The position numbers and the translations under genes were made by a program. The notes beneath the pieces are model-generated. The model was not told the origin of the DNA and did no database searches. It worked only from the letters and a program-made list of their open reading frames with translations. Source: Bacteroidetes bacterium OLB10 (GTDB lineage: Bacteria > Bacteroidota > Bacteroidia > AKYH767-A > OLB10). Taken from it: 64,000 bases of DNA. Below are positions 17,389-27,661 of the stretch, piece after piece; positions within the stretch are counted from its first letter, which is position 1, and each line of letters begins with the position of its first letter. The stretch lies in contig LNBX01000013.1 of assembly GCA_001567275.1 (NCBI GenBank), forward strand, positions 62,001-126,000, read 5' to 3'.

Positions 17389-18660
17389 CTAATGTTCATG
17401 TACACCGGTGTTGGTCATTTTTGCCAGGATGAAGAAAGCTCCCTTGCTTACAATCTGTGCATCTCGCGGAATCTCTTTCAGTGGAGTGATTTCTGTATAT
17501 CCCACATCGCTGGTTCCTTTTCTCACAGGAATTCGTTCAAAAATTGTTTCACCTGAAGCCGAGGCCTTTGGTTGCTCTGCTTCATGTGAGTGTCCGTCAT
17601 GCGCATCGGCAGTGTGTTGATGGTTATCAGCGTTGGTTGCACCGGCAATAATAAAAATATAATCAGTTCCCTGATAATTCACTATTGCATCAGACGGTAC
17701 TGCATCCAGCATTGCTTTTTCCAAAGAAACAATAGCAGTGATGCTCATTCCGTCAATAAGTCCCTGCTTGTTACCTTCCACCATTGCATGAATGGCTATT
17801 GCCTTGCTGTTTGTCTCGAACGTATTTGAAATGGCGTAAATTTTTGCATCATATTCCTTACCCGGATTATTGGTAAGTGTGAAATGAATAATCTGCCCTT
17901 CTCTGAGTTTGCTTAAATCTTTTTCATAAACAAACAAGTCGAGATGCAGCTGACTGTTGTCAATAATATCGGCAATAGGGTTGTTGGCTTCCACATAGCT
18001 TCCAATATTAACCATGATGTCGCGTACAGCACCGTTGATAGGGCTGTTGATGCTGATGACACTCTGAATATTATCAGCGGTGAGCGAAGCTGTCTGAATG
18101 CCTATCATTTCGAGTTGCTTCTGCAAACTTACTTTTCGGGCCTTCAATGTTTTCATTTCACTCTCTGCCTGCTGCAAATTTTTCAATGCAGTAGCATTAC
18201 CTGCACTTAATTCCTGTTGCCTTTTGAATTCTGTTTCAGCGAAAGTCAGTTTAGCTGAAGTACTTAAATATTCCTCCTGCATGGTGACAAAAGTTGTATT
18301 GCTGATTGTTGCAATGGTTTGTCCTTTGTGAATGTTGTTTCCTGCCTGTACGAGAATTGATTTTATAACACCACCCATCAGTGCAGTTGCAGTGGCACGG
18401 TTTTGATTAGGTACATTCAGGATTCCGTTCGCCTTGAGTGAAGCAGTCAGCTGTTTCTTCTCTAATTTTGAAAATCTGATACCGATTGCATTCATTTGCT
18501 CGGCTGAAAGTGAAGTTGTATTGGCACTTTCATGTTCATGTTGTTCAGAAGTATTTTCTTCATGCGTTTGGGTGTTACATGCAAAGAGAAACAACAGTAG
18601 AAAAAACTTCAGAAAACCAATATGAACTCTGACAGGTGTTTTATAATTATTAATATTCAT
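17389..18660 (-). CDS. Periplasmic adaptor lipoprotein of an RND metal efflux pump (CusB/CzcB type)
   Basis: Membrane-fusion protein joining the RND pump to the outer-membrane channel. It is a lipoprotein (FLFACNT, lipidated Cys28). Lipoyl/barrel-sandwich segments (GGVIKSILVQAGNNIHKGQ and later SPINGAVRDIMVNIGSYV) frame a long alpha hairpin (about 125-195), followed by a beta-barrel region. Two His-rich stretches stand out: HEHES near 42 and a run with HQHTADAHDGHSHE near 345-360. These probably bind the metal ion. It is positioned between the CzcA/CusC gene and the P-type ATPase gene. Confidence 0.93.
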   Translation of the reverse strand: MNINNYKTPVRVHIGFLKFFLLLFLFACNTQTHEENTSEQHEHESANTTSLSAEQMNAIGIRFSKLEKKQLTASLKANGILNVPNQNRATATALMGGVIKSILVQAGNNIHKGQTIATISNTTFVTMQEEYLSTSAKLTFAETEFKRQQELSAGNATALKNLQQAESEMKTLKARKVSLQKQLEMIGIQTASLTADNIQSVISINSPINGAVRDIMVNIGSYVEANNPIADIIDNSQLHLDLFVYEKDLSKLREGQIIHFTLTNNPGKEYDAKIYAISNTFETNSKAIAIHAMVEGNKQGLIDGMSITAIVSLEKAMLDAVPSDAIVNYQGTDYIFIIAGATNADNHQHTADAHDGHSHEAEQPKASASGETIFERIPVRKGTSDVGYTEITPLKEIPRDAQIVSKGAFFILAKMTNTGVHEH

Positions 18661-18707
18661 TTTATCTTGTTTTAATTTTTTTAGAATTCTTTTCTTAAAA
18701 TCAGTGA

Positions 18708-21700
18708 TTATTTATTCAGCAGATAATTAATTTTCACTACCGATTGATTAACATCATTGACAGCTGACAGATAATTCAGTTCAATATCCGTTGCTGTTTG
18801 TAATGCCTGCAGATATTCCATATAACCAATGTCGCCACTTCTGTAAGCAAGAGTAGCTGTTTGAATCATTGTGTCTGCATTTTGAAGAGCAGTTGTTTTA
18901 TAGAAATTAAACTGTGTCAAATGTTGTTCGTATTCTTTAATTGCATTCTGCAATTGCGACTGTAGTTGAAGCTTGTTGTTCTCTGCTTCGGTATTCAAAG
19001 AATGTTGTTGCAGTTTGAGTGAATTAATTTTGGAGGTATTGCTGAAAAAGGTGAGCGGTATTGCAAGCCCTACATTGAAACCTTCAAACCGTTTGCTGCG
19101 ATCGAAAAACACTTCCTGTCCGTTGACGGAGTAATATCCTGTGAGCGACTGATTAAAATACCCAACTGAAAAATCAGGCAATACAGCGGATGTTTCAACC
19201 TTTCTGTTTTGATTCGCCACAACTGCATTCTGAAAAAATAATTTCAATGAAGGATTGTTATTCAGTTGTGAAGTATCAGGCACCACAGCAAGGGCTACAG
19301 GTTCAAATTTTTCGGGAATATCAATACGAAAATCTTCTTTTGCATTCAGCAGTGCCTTCAGTGAATTATAAGTCATTGCCATATCATTTTCATTTTGCTG
19401 TAACTGCAGAATCATCTGACCTCTTTTTGTTTCTGCAGTAGTTTTCTCTAACAGATTCGACTCTCCTGTTGTGTATCTCAACTTTGCAGCATCAACAAAA
19501 TTACCATACACACTATCAAGGCTTCTTAATATTCTCTGCTGCTCCATCAGGTACTGATATCCATAATACAAAGCTTTTATCTGAGCAGTGATTTCACTCT
19601 TATAAATTTCCTGCTTCAACCTGTTGCTCTGCAATTCTGCTTCATACAGTTTGGACTTTGCTGTGAAATATGTGGGAAACGGAATATTTTGTGACAGTGA
19701 TAAACCCAAATCATTTCTGAGGCTGTTGTACTGTCCATATTGCAAATTGAATTCTGTTTTGGGCAAATCAAAAACAGAACGTTTCATTTTTTTCTGCCGA
19801 CTGCACATTCAGTTGCTGCGATTGCAACTGAAGATTATTCTTAAGTGCCATGTCGAGTGCCTGTTGAATGGTAAGAACAGGTAGCTGAGATACACCCGAT
19901 GACTGAGCTTTGATTTCAGAAGGCAAAAACTGCAATAAGCCAATGACTGCAACAACAGTAAATGCTGATGCCAAACTCCTTCTTTTGCCCGAAAACAAAT
20001 AAAACAGCAACGGCAACACAAACAAGGTAAGAAATGTTGCTGTGATAAGCCCGCCAATAACAACTGTTGCCAATGGCTTTTGTACTTCGGCACCTGCACT
20101 GTGCGATAATGCCATTGGCAGGAATCCCAATGACGCTACCGTTGCTGTCATCAGCACGGGGCGTAATCTTATTTTACATCCTTCCATAATTATTTCTTTT
20201 AACTCTTCAGCAGACAACTTATAATTATCATCGCCTGTCTGCTTTAGTTTCTCTTTTATTAACTGATTAAATGTTCCTATTAAAACAATACCGTTGAGCA
20301 CAGCCACACCAAACAATGCAATGAATCCAACACCGGCAGATATACTGAAAGGCATATCACGAATGAGCAATGCAAGAACACCACCGATGGCGCTCATTGG
20401 TATTGCAGTATATATCAACAAAGCTTCTTTTACAGAGCGAAAAGCAAAAAACAACAACAGAAAAATCAATGCAAGAGCAAAAGGTACTGCTATCATCAGC
20501 CGTTTGGAAGCAGCCTGGAGATTTTCAAAAGTTCCTCCGTAGGTATAAAAATATCCTTCGGGAAGTTGTACCTTTTCTGACAACCGTTGTTCAATATCAT
20601 TTACCACATGCGACACATCTCTGTTGTGAATATTAAAGCCAATTACAATCCTGCGCTTTCCGTCTTCGCGGCTGATTTGTGCCGGCCCTAATTCATATTT
20701 CACCTCTGCTACCTGCGACAATGGGATCTGATGACCATCAGGAGTCGGGATAAACAATCGTTCAACATCGTCAATGCCGGAACGGTAAGCGCTGTCAAGC
20801 CTCACAACCAAATCAAAACGTCTTTCATTTTCAAACACCACACCTGCCTTTCCTCCGGCAAATGCCGTGCTGATGATGTGATTGATATCTTCAATGCTTA
20901 ATCCGTAGTTTGCCATCTGAGCTCGATTGTACCTCACTACAATCTGAGGAAGTCCCTCTACCTGTTCCACCATTGGATCTTTCACACCATCAATCGTCTT
21001 TATCTGGGTTTTTACTTTGTTGGCATACCCTAATAATGTATCCAGGTCTTCTCCAAAAATTTTAATTGCTACATCCTGTCTTATTCCTGTCATCAGCTCA
21101 TTAAAGCGCATCTGTATCGGCTGATTAATTTCAAAGAATGCACCGGGAATTGAAGCAGTAAGTTTCCTTTCTATTTCTTCAGCCAAACCGTTGTAAGTGA
21201 TTTTTCTTTTCCACTCCTTCTGTGGTTTCAGAATGATCATCATATCTGTTGCCTCCGGAGGCATTGGATCTGTAGGTACTTCAGCAGAGCCTGTTTTTCC
21301 GACAACTAATTTTACTTCGTCAAAATTTTTAATAATCCGCATTGCCTGCATACTGGTTTCAATGCTTTGTGATAACGAAGTGCCCTGAGGCAAAATGCAG
21401 TGAAAAGCATAATCACCTTCCTGAAGTGTCGGAATAAATTCGCTTCCCATTTTTGAAAAAATAAAAACTGTTATCACAAATAATGTTACTGTTACACCCA
21501 CAACTGTTCTTTTCAGTTTAAGCGCTTTCTCCAACAGTGGAGCATATACTCTTTGCAAGAATGCGATCATACGGTCGCTGATATTTTCCTTTTGTGATGT
21601 TTTGCGGCTTAGAGCAAATGACGACATCATGGGAATGTAGGTAACAGAAAGAATCAGTGCACCAAGAATTGCAAAGCTTACCGTCTGTGCCATTGGTCTG

Positions 21701-23121
21701 AACATTTTACCTTCGATGCCAATGAGAGTAAGAATCGGAAGATAAACAATGAGAATAATAATCTGACCAAATGCAGCATTGCTCATCATGCTTCTTGCAC
21801 TCTGAAAAACCGTTTCATTCATCTCTGATTTTGTGAGTTCTCTATTTGATCGCAAGGTGCTGATGTGATGAAACACACTTTCAACAATAATTACTGCTCC
21901 ATCTACTATCAAACCAAAATCAATGGCACCTAAGCTCATCAGGTTGGCCGATACACCGAAAACTTTCATCAACCCCAGTGCAAACAACATCGAAAGCGGA
22001 ATAGCAGAAGCTACTATCAAACCTGCTCTGAAATTTCCAAGAAATAATACGAGTACAAAAATTACAATCAATGCTCCTTCTATCAGATTTTTTTCAACGG
22101 TGCCAATTGCGCGGTTCACCAGGTCGGTACGGTCAAGAAAAGGTTCTATCACCACATCGGGAGGCAATGATTTCTGAATGGTTGGAAGTTTTTCTTTAAT
22201 ACGATTAACCACTTCTGCACTGTTAGCTCCTTTTAGCATCATGATAATTCCTCCCACCACATCTTTCTCACCGTCATACGTCATGGCACCATAGCGCACT
22301 GCACTTCCGTAACGTACTTCAGCCACATCTTTAATCATAATCGGAATTCCGTTGGGATTCAATTTCACAGCAATGTTTCTGATATCATCAAAAGAATCTA
22401 CCAGTCCTACTCCTCTTATAAAATATGCATTCGGTTTTTTATCAATGTAAGCACCTCCTGTGTTTTCATTATTTTTTTCAAGAGCTTCAAAAATTTCAGG
22501 AATGGTAACATCCATTGCCTGCAGTTTGTCGGGGTTGATGGCTACTTCGTACTGCTTTAACTGACCACCGAAACTGTTCACTTCGGCAATGCCGGGTGTA
22601 CCGTAAAGTTGTCTTGCCACAATCCAGTCCTGCATGGTGCGCAGGTCCATAGCAGAATATTTTTGCTCTGCTTCTTTTTTGGGATGGATGATATACTGAT
22701 AAACTTCTCCCAAACCTGTACTCACCGGAGCCAACTCAGGAGTTCCCACACCTGCAGGGATTTTTTCTTCAGCTTCTTTCAGTCGCTCATAAATAAGCTG
22801 GCGGGCAAAATAAATATCCACATGCTCATCAAACACAACCGTAATTACTGATAAACCAAAACGCGAAACACTCCGCAACTCAGCCAAATCAGGCAGGTTG
22901 GCCATGGTTTGCTCTATAGGATAAGTCACCAGTTGCTCCACTTCCTGCCCCGCCAGTGTAGGACATGTTGTGATAATTTGCACCTGATTATTGGTAATGT
23001 CAGGTACAGCATCAATAGGCAAATTAACTGCACTCCACACTCCCCAGATAATAAGTGCCAGTGTCATCAGCGCAATGATGAGTTTATTCTTTATGCTGAA
23101 TGCAATAATTCTGTCAAGCAT
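18708..23121 (-). pseudogene. CzcA/CusA RND metal pump fused to a CusC-type channel, split by a frameshift
   Basis: The first part is a full RND pump: MLDRIIAFSIKNKL start, 12 helices, GAIDFGLIVDGAVIIVE in helix 4, and the long periplasmic porter loops. The pump frame runs on past its last helix into SEIKAQ and a TolC-like opening (LTIQQALDMALKNNLQLQSQ). It then stops at 19768. The rest of the channel (KRSVFDLPKTEFNLQYGQYN onward) continues in the next frame from 19808 to 18708. Deleting one T from the seven-T run at 19787-19793 joins them into one protein of about 1470 aa. Pump-channel fusions of this size are known in Bacteroidota CusA/CzcA proteins. The start at 23121 is preferred to 23178. 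The break is either a real mutation or a homopolymer error. Confidence 0.85.
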
Positions 23122-23218
23122 TGAAATAAAAATTTGTAATTCGTAATTAATTGAGAAAAATAAAATGAATGACAGCAATTAAACCTTGCTGTTTAATCGC
23201 GAAATCATCCGAAAAAAA

Positions 23219-23542
23219 TTACGAAATCTTAGGCGGCTGCCAGATGTTGAAATATACTTCAGGAACAAATGCAGAAGTATAAACAGGGAAATCCTGCTCT
23301 ACAGGATTTTCAAAAACAGCAATATGATTGGAGTTGAATTCAGAGTTACAGGTTTGGCCACAACAGTTGCAGATGCAGAAAGGCGTGCACTGTTCGCTAT
23401 CGCCACTGTGTTTCTCATGATTATTGGCTGCAAAAGGTGAAACAGACTGCTCCGACTGATGTTTACATTCCATCATATCAGCACAAGGCATTACCGACAA
23501 TGCCAGTAAATATATGCTGAATATGATTGAGAAGAATTTCAT
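23219..23542 (-). CDS. Small exported Cys/His-rich protein, first gene of the metal efflux cluster
   Basis: About 107 residues from the ATG at 23540-23542, with a signal peptide (MKFFSIIFSIYLLALSVMPC). The mature part has clustered cysteines (CTPFCICNCCGQTC) and histidines (NHEKHSG), the look of a periplasmic metal-binding protein. It resembles the small proteins that often precede CzcA/CusA genes in Bacteroidota (probably the DUF6660 group), but I cannot confirm the family without a search. A TACATTTG box on the minus strand (23551-23558) lies only 8 bases before the ATG, which would leave almost no leader. The pump gene follows 98 bases downstream. Confidence 0.75.
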   Translation of the reverse strand: MKFFSIIFSIYLLALSVMPCADMMECKHQSEQSVSPFAANNHEKHSGDSEQCTPFCICNCCGQTCNSEFNSNHIAVFENPVEQDFPVYTSAFVPEVYFNIWQPPKIS

Positions 23543-23550
23543 TGACGGAG

Positions 23551-23558
23551 CAAATGTA
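23551..23558 (-). promoter_or_regulatory. Possible -7 box of the metal efflux operon
   Basis: Minus-strand TACATTTG fits TAnnTTTG. No TTG lies at the expected -33 distance, so the call rests on one element and on its position before the first gene. Confidence 0.35.
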
Positions 23559-23691
23559 AATAATTTTTTACGTTGTAAATTATGAAAGGTTGCTTCCATT
23601 CATTAATAGAAAGTACTTAAAATACAACTGCACATTTCATAACTTACAGAGTGAAGTACCCTGACTATTTATGACAATTACCTTAAGCCGA

Positions 23692-24141
23692 TTACTTAAA
23701 ATAAGTATGATAATTGTGATACGATTCCCGGAGCCGGTTTACAATGGTTGCTGCTTTGGCTGCATCACTTTCATCTGTCAGGGCGTTCACCAGTTCGAGG
23801 TGCGGATGAAGCCATTTATGTAATTCTTCATGGCTTTTCCCATCCATGGTACAACTGTTAATTAACAACTTATTCTGCTCTTCAACCTGGCCTGCAAGCT
23901 GTTTATAATCTGTAGAACCACCTTTGATATACTCTTCTACCAGAGATTCTCCCTTTTCCACATAAGGTCTCATCTCTTCATTCACCTGCCATTTCTCTCC
24001 GTTATTCAGCTCTATGGCATCCGATGAATGATGCTCGTGTTGTGCTTCTGTAGTTTCTGAATTTGCTGCAGGTTTATCAGAAGTGTTATTGCAGCTCCAC
24101 ATTACTACTCCAAACAGGGCAAGTGCTAATACTTTATTCAT
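23692..24141 (-). CDS. His-rich lipoprotein of unknown function
   Basis: A 149-aa lipoprotein with lipobox VVMWSCNN (Cys17). A His-rich patch HEHHSSD near 36-42 is followed by a helical domain. That domain contains CTMDGKSHEELHKWLHPH near 95-115 and HNYHTYFK at the end. The many His plus one Cys in helices suggest a metal or haem ligand site in the periplasm, and the protein sits upstream of the metal efflux cluster on the same strand. The distance to the next gene (about 150 bases) and its own promoter suggest a separate transcript. A similar short domain is seen next to Cus-type genes in other Bacteroidota, but I do not have a family name. Confidence 0.75.
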   Translation of the reverse strand: MNKVLALALFGVVMWSCNNTSDKPAANSETTEAQHEHHSSDAIELNNGEKWQVNEEMRPYVEKGESLVEEYIKGGSTDYKQLAGQVEEQNKLLINSCTMDGKSHEELHKWLHPHLELVNALTDESDAAKAATIVNRLRESYHNYHTYFK

Positions 24142-24168
24142 ACGTTCTTATTTTTAAAAATATTTCTG

Positions 24169-24198
24169 CAAAAATAATATTGACATCTTGCTAAACAA
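24169..24198 (-). promoter_or_regulatory. Bacteroidota-type promoter of the His-rich lipoprotein
   Basis: Read on the minus strand: TTG (24198-24196), a 19-base spacer, then TATTTTTG (24176-24169). This fits the TTG-N17-23-TAnnTTTG consensus, 27 bases before the start codon. Confidence 0.6.
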
Positions 24199-24413
24199 TG
24201 ATTAAACTCAGACGAAAAATATAAATCTGCTAAACCTGACAGGAACTTTACAAATTGAAATGGAAACAAAAGCGCCTCTCTCAAATCAAAAGGCATTGTC
24301 AAAAAAGATTAAAAACACATTACCTGTTGCGGGTTTCAACTCACGATTTTTTAAAACTTCAGTTTATTAGTCAACGGGCATTTAACATTAACTGAAAATT
24401 AACACATTTTTCA

Positions 24414-24447
24414 TTCAAACGTTTGTTTAATTCAAACGTTTGTTTAA
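24414..24447 (+). promoter_or_regulatory. Tandem palindromic operator upstream of tetR
   Basis: Two perfect 17-base copies of TTCAAACGTTTGTTTAA lie head to tail (24414-24430 and 24431-24447). Each contains the perfect palindrome CAAACGTTTG (24416-24425 and 24433-24442). TetR-family dimers bind such sites, and the position over the promoter predicts self-repression of the tetR/efflux operon. No second copy was noticed elsewhere in the window. Confidence 0.8.
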
Positions 24448-24452
24448 TTTTG
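24422..24452 (+). promoter_or_regulatory. Promoter of the tetR efflux operon
   Basis: TTTG at 24422-24425, a 19-base spacer, and TAATTTTG at 24445-24452 match the Bacteroidota promoter pattern. The operator palindromes lie on the -33 box and in the spacer, so bound repressor would exclude RNA polymerase. The start codon is 18 bases downstream of the -7 box. Confidence 0.75.
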
Positions 24453-24470
24453 CCCCGCTTTTTAATAAAA

Positions 24471-25097
24471 ATGACTGATAAACAAATACATATTCTTGAA
24501 GCAGCGGAACAACTGTTTGCAGATAAAGGTTTCGAAGGCACTTCAGTACGTGATATAGCAGGAAAAGCCGGAGTTAATCTGGCAATGATATCCTACTATT
24601 TCGGGTCGAAGGAAAACCTGATGGATGCACTGATTGAATACCGGTCAGGTTATACAAGAGGTATTCTGGAAGAACTTAATGCGGACAAGACTTTATCGCC
24701 CTGGGATAAGATTGACAGGCTGATTGATTTATACGTTGATAAAATTCTGAATCATTATAAATTTCACCGTATAATGACACAACATCTCGCAACAACACAG
24801 TCTGATGTGATCAGAGAAAAAATAACAGAAATTAAAGCAAGAAACTTTGAGCAAATCAAAAAAATTATTACGGAAGGGCAACGCAAAAAAGTATTCAGAA
24901 AAATAGATATGGAACTGACCATAGGTACAGTAATGGGAGCCATAGCGCAGGTAACTTCATCAAGGGCACTGTATTGCAAATTGCTTAATATAAACATTGA
25001 AGAAGATGAGGTTTACCGAAAAAAAATGATTCCCAAATTAAAAACGCATCTCAAACAATTGCTTAAAGCTCACCTCGATATTTCCAATCAGGAATAA
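24471..25097 (+). CDS. TetR/AcrR-family transcriptional repressor
   Basis: 208 residues from ATG 24471. The N-terminal helix-turn-helix is typical: ILEAAEQLFADKGFEGTSV, RDIAGKAGVNLAMISYYFGS, KENLMDAL. The C-terminal ligand-binding domain is helical. A frame extension upstream to 24423 runs through the operator and promoter, so the later ATG is the start. It leads a TolC-adaptor-MFS set and probably senses a toxic compound that the pump removes. The operator described above is its likely target. Confidence 0.93.
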   Translation: MTDKQIHILEAAEQLFADKGFEGTSVRDIAGKAGVNLAMISYYFGSKENLMDALIEYRSGYTRGILEELNADKTLSPWDKIDRLIDLYVDKILNHYKFHRIMTQHLATTQSDVIREKITEIKARNFEQIKKIITEGQRKKVFRKIDMELTIGTVMGAIAQVTSSRALYCKLLNINIEEDEVYRKKMIPKLKTHLKQLLKAHLDISNQE

Positions 25098-25166
25098 AAA
25101 TAACTCTTCATTCAATTTTCTATCACAGTAGAACACAATTTTTCTTATAACATTAAATCATTATTA

Positions 25167-26492
25167 ATGAAAAAAATTATTGGCGTAATAATTTTGCTGA
25201 TTACCCTCGGTGATGGCAGTTATGCACAGACAAAGACCGTAAGCCTGGAAGAGGCTGTGAGACTTGGTTTAGCCAACAGCAAGAAACTACATTTATCGCA
25301 GTATCAAATCAACGAATATACATCGCAGTTGGCGCAGTCAAAAGATGCAACCTTGCCTTCAGTAAAAGCAAGTGCCGGTTATAGTCATGCATTAATGCTG
25401 TCGCAACAATTTTATCTGCCGGGTGGTGATCAAAGTAATCCCAAACCAATGGAGCTGCCTTTTGACAATACCATGTATCAGGCTACACTCAGTATTAATC
25501 AACCGCTTTTTTCAGGCAACCAGTATAAATATGCAAGACAATCAGCAGAGTTGATGGTGGAAATGAGTAAACTGAATGCAGAGACTGATAAAGATGAGGT
25601 TATTTATAACATCATCAGTGCATACATCAACTATTATAAGCTTAAACAAAATCAAAAAGTACTTGCACAAAACCTGGATGACATAGAAAAGAAACTGACA
25701 CAAATAAAACAGTATGAGAGCCAGGGTTTGGCTACAAAAAATGATGTATTGCGGTTTGAATTACAAAAATCAGAAATGCAGCTGGCAGCTATTGAACTGG
25801 AGAATACCGGAAACAGTGTGAACTATAACTTAAATATTTTATTAGGCTTACCCGACAGCACTGTAATAGAAGAACAGGATTTGAATTTTAAGCTGATGCT
25901 CAATGATGATTTTCAATATTACCTTTCGCAGGCGCTGAAAGAAAGAAAAGAATTATCTTCCTTAAGGTTTGAAGAACGTTTATCAGAAATTAATATTCGT
26001 AAGGCCAAAGACAGCAAGCTTCCAACTTTAGGCTTTGGCGGAAATCTTTATTACATCAATCCTTCTAAAGAAATTGTACCTAAAGAAGGTACTTATCTTG
26101 CTCCTTTTATAGCCGGAGTAAATGTGGGATGGGATATATCCAATCTGTATAAGAGTAAGAATAAAATCAACCAGGCTAAAATTCAAAAAGAAGAAACACT
26201 GGAGCGAGCCGGTCTTTTAACAGATCAAATAAAATCTGAAGTAAACAGAAACTATACACAATTTAAAGTGGCACTCGAAAAAATAAATGTTCTTCAGAAA
26301 GCTATTGTGCAGGCTACAGAAAATGAAAGAATCACAGAGTCGAAATTCATGAATAACCTCGCAAGCACTACCGACAGAATTGATGCACAAACGCTGCTGT
26401 ACCAGGCAAAAATAAATCTGGAGCTTGCAAAATCAGATGCCACACAGGCTTACTACACTCTGCTAAAATCAACAGGAAATATTCAACTATAA
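25167..26492 (+). CDS. TolC-family outer membrane efflux channel
   Basis: 441 residues with a signal peptide (MKKIIGVIILLITLGDGSYA) and two TolC-type repeats. The N-terminal motif VSLEEAVRLGLANSKKLHLS and long coiled-coil helices are followed by beta strands (KASAGYSHAL, GFGGNLYYI). It provides the outer-membrane exit for the adaptor and MFS pump encoded downstream. The gap from tetR is 69 bases and the gap to the adaptor is 33 bases, consistent with one operon. Confidence 0.93.
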   Translation: MKKIIGVIILLITLGDGSYAQTKTVSLEEAVRLGLANSKKLHLSQYQINEYTSQLAQSKDATLPSVKASAGYSHALMLSQQFYLPGGDQSNPKPMELPFDNTMYQATLSINQPLFSGNQYKYARQSAELMVEMSKLNAETDKDEVIYNIISAYINYYKLKQNQKVLAQNLDDIEKKLTQIKQYESQGLATKNDVLRFELQKSEMQLAAIELENTGNSVNYNLNILLGLPDSTVIEEQDLNFKLMLNDDFQYYLSQALKERKELSSLRFEERLSEINIRKAKDSKLPTLGFGGNLYYINPSKEIVPKEGTYLAPFIAGVNVGWDISNLYKSKNKINQAKIQKEETLERAGLLTDQIKSEVNRNYTQFKVALEKINVLQKAIVQATENERITESKFMNNLASTTDRIDAQTLLYQAKINLELAKSDATQAYYTLLKSTGNIQL

Positions 26493-26525
26493 TATTTAAT
26501 ATAAACACCATTAGTAAAACATTTT

Positions 26526-27572
26526 ATGAGCGAGAGCAAAAAAAAATATCAAGGAAAAAAAATCATCTTTCCAATCCTGCTGGCAGGCGTTTTGGTGGTT
26601 GCCGTTATCTTTTCACTGCGGGAATATTTTTATTTTAAAAGTCACGAAGTAACCGACAATGCACAGGTAGATGCTGATATAAGTCCTGTGATAGCACGTG
26701 TAGGGGGATATGTAAAAGAAATCCGTTTCGAAGACAATCAACAGGTAAAAGCGGGTGACACATTGATTATACTTGACGACAGAGATTATAAAATAAAACT
26801 ACAGCAGGCAGAAGCAGCTCTGATGTCGGCAAAACAAATGCTTAATGTATCAACATCTGCCATTGCAGAAACACGTTCAAACATTGCTACTGCAAATGCG
26901 AATGTAGAAGCTGCTAAAGTGAAACTGTGGAAGGCAAGTGAAGATTTCAACCGATATAAAAACTTATATGATGATCATGCTATTACCAAAGCACAGTTTG
27001 ATGCTGCAAAAGCAGATAAAGAATCTGCTCAGGCTGCACTGGATGCTGCCCAAAGTCAGGTGCCTGTTATAAGAAGTAAAGTAAGTACTACTCAACAGCA
27101 GGCCGATGCCACAAAGGCCAACATTGCTCCACGTGAATCAGATGTGGAGTTTGCAAAACTGCAGTTGTCCTATACAGTTATTGTAGCTCCTGTGGCCGGA
27201 ATTGCATCCAAAAGAAATGTGCAGACAGGTCAGCTGGTGCAACCCGGCCAGCCAATGTTATCGGTTGTAGATGATAAAGGGCTTTATATCACAGCAAATT
27301 TTAAAGAAACACAAATGGAAAACCTAAAAGTGGGAGAAAAAGTTGATGTCACTGTAGATGCTTTTAAGAATATTCCTGTACAGGGAACAATAGAGTCTTT
27401 TGCAGGTGCTACCGGTGCCAGATTTTCATTACTGCCACCTGATAATGCTACCGGAAATTTTGTGAAAGTGGTTCAAAGAATTCCGGTTAGAATACGTCTG
27501 GAAGCTGAACAGACATTTATATCACAGTTAAAACCGGGAATGAGTGCTAAAGTTGTTGTGCATACGCTGTAA
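26526..27572 (+). CDS. HlyD/EmrA-type membrane fusion protein
   Basis: 348 residues with one N-terminal membrane helix (about 14-31) and no lipobox, as in EmrA. The biotinyl-lipoyl half motifs are VGGYVKEIRFEDNQQVKAGD and APVAGIASKRNVQTGQLVQPG, with a long coiled-coil hairpin between them (about 90-200). A beta-barrel segment follows. It links the inner-membrane MFS pump to the TolC channel. Together with its neighbours it forms a tripartite drug efflux pump across both membranes. Confidence 0.93.
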   Translation: MSESKKKYQGKKIIFPILLAGVLVVAVIFSLREYFYFKSHEVTDNAQVDADISPVIARVGGYVKEIRFEDNQQVKAGDTLIILDDRDYKIKLQQAEAALMSAKQMLNVSTSAIAETRSNIATANANVEAAKVKLWKASEDFNRYKNLYDDHAITKAQFDAAKADKESAQAALDAAQSQVPVIRSKVSTTQQQADATKANIAPRESDVEFAKLQLSYTVIVAPVAGIASKRNVQTGQLVQPGQPMLSVVDDKGLYITANFKETQMENLKVGEKVDVTVDAFKNIPVQGTIESFAGATGARFSLLPPDNATGNFVKVVQRIPVRIRLEAEQTFISQLKPGMSAKVVVHTL

Positions 27573-27661
27573 AAATTTTCTTCCTCTACAAATTACAACT
27601 TTTAGCTCAGAAGCTATTGAAAAGAAAAAATAACAATTTCATCAGAATTATTTAAAAAAAT

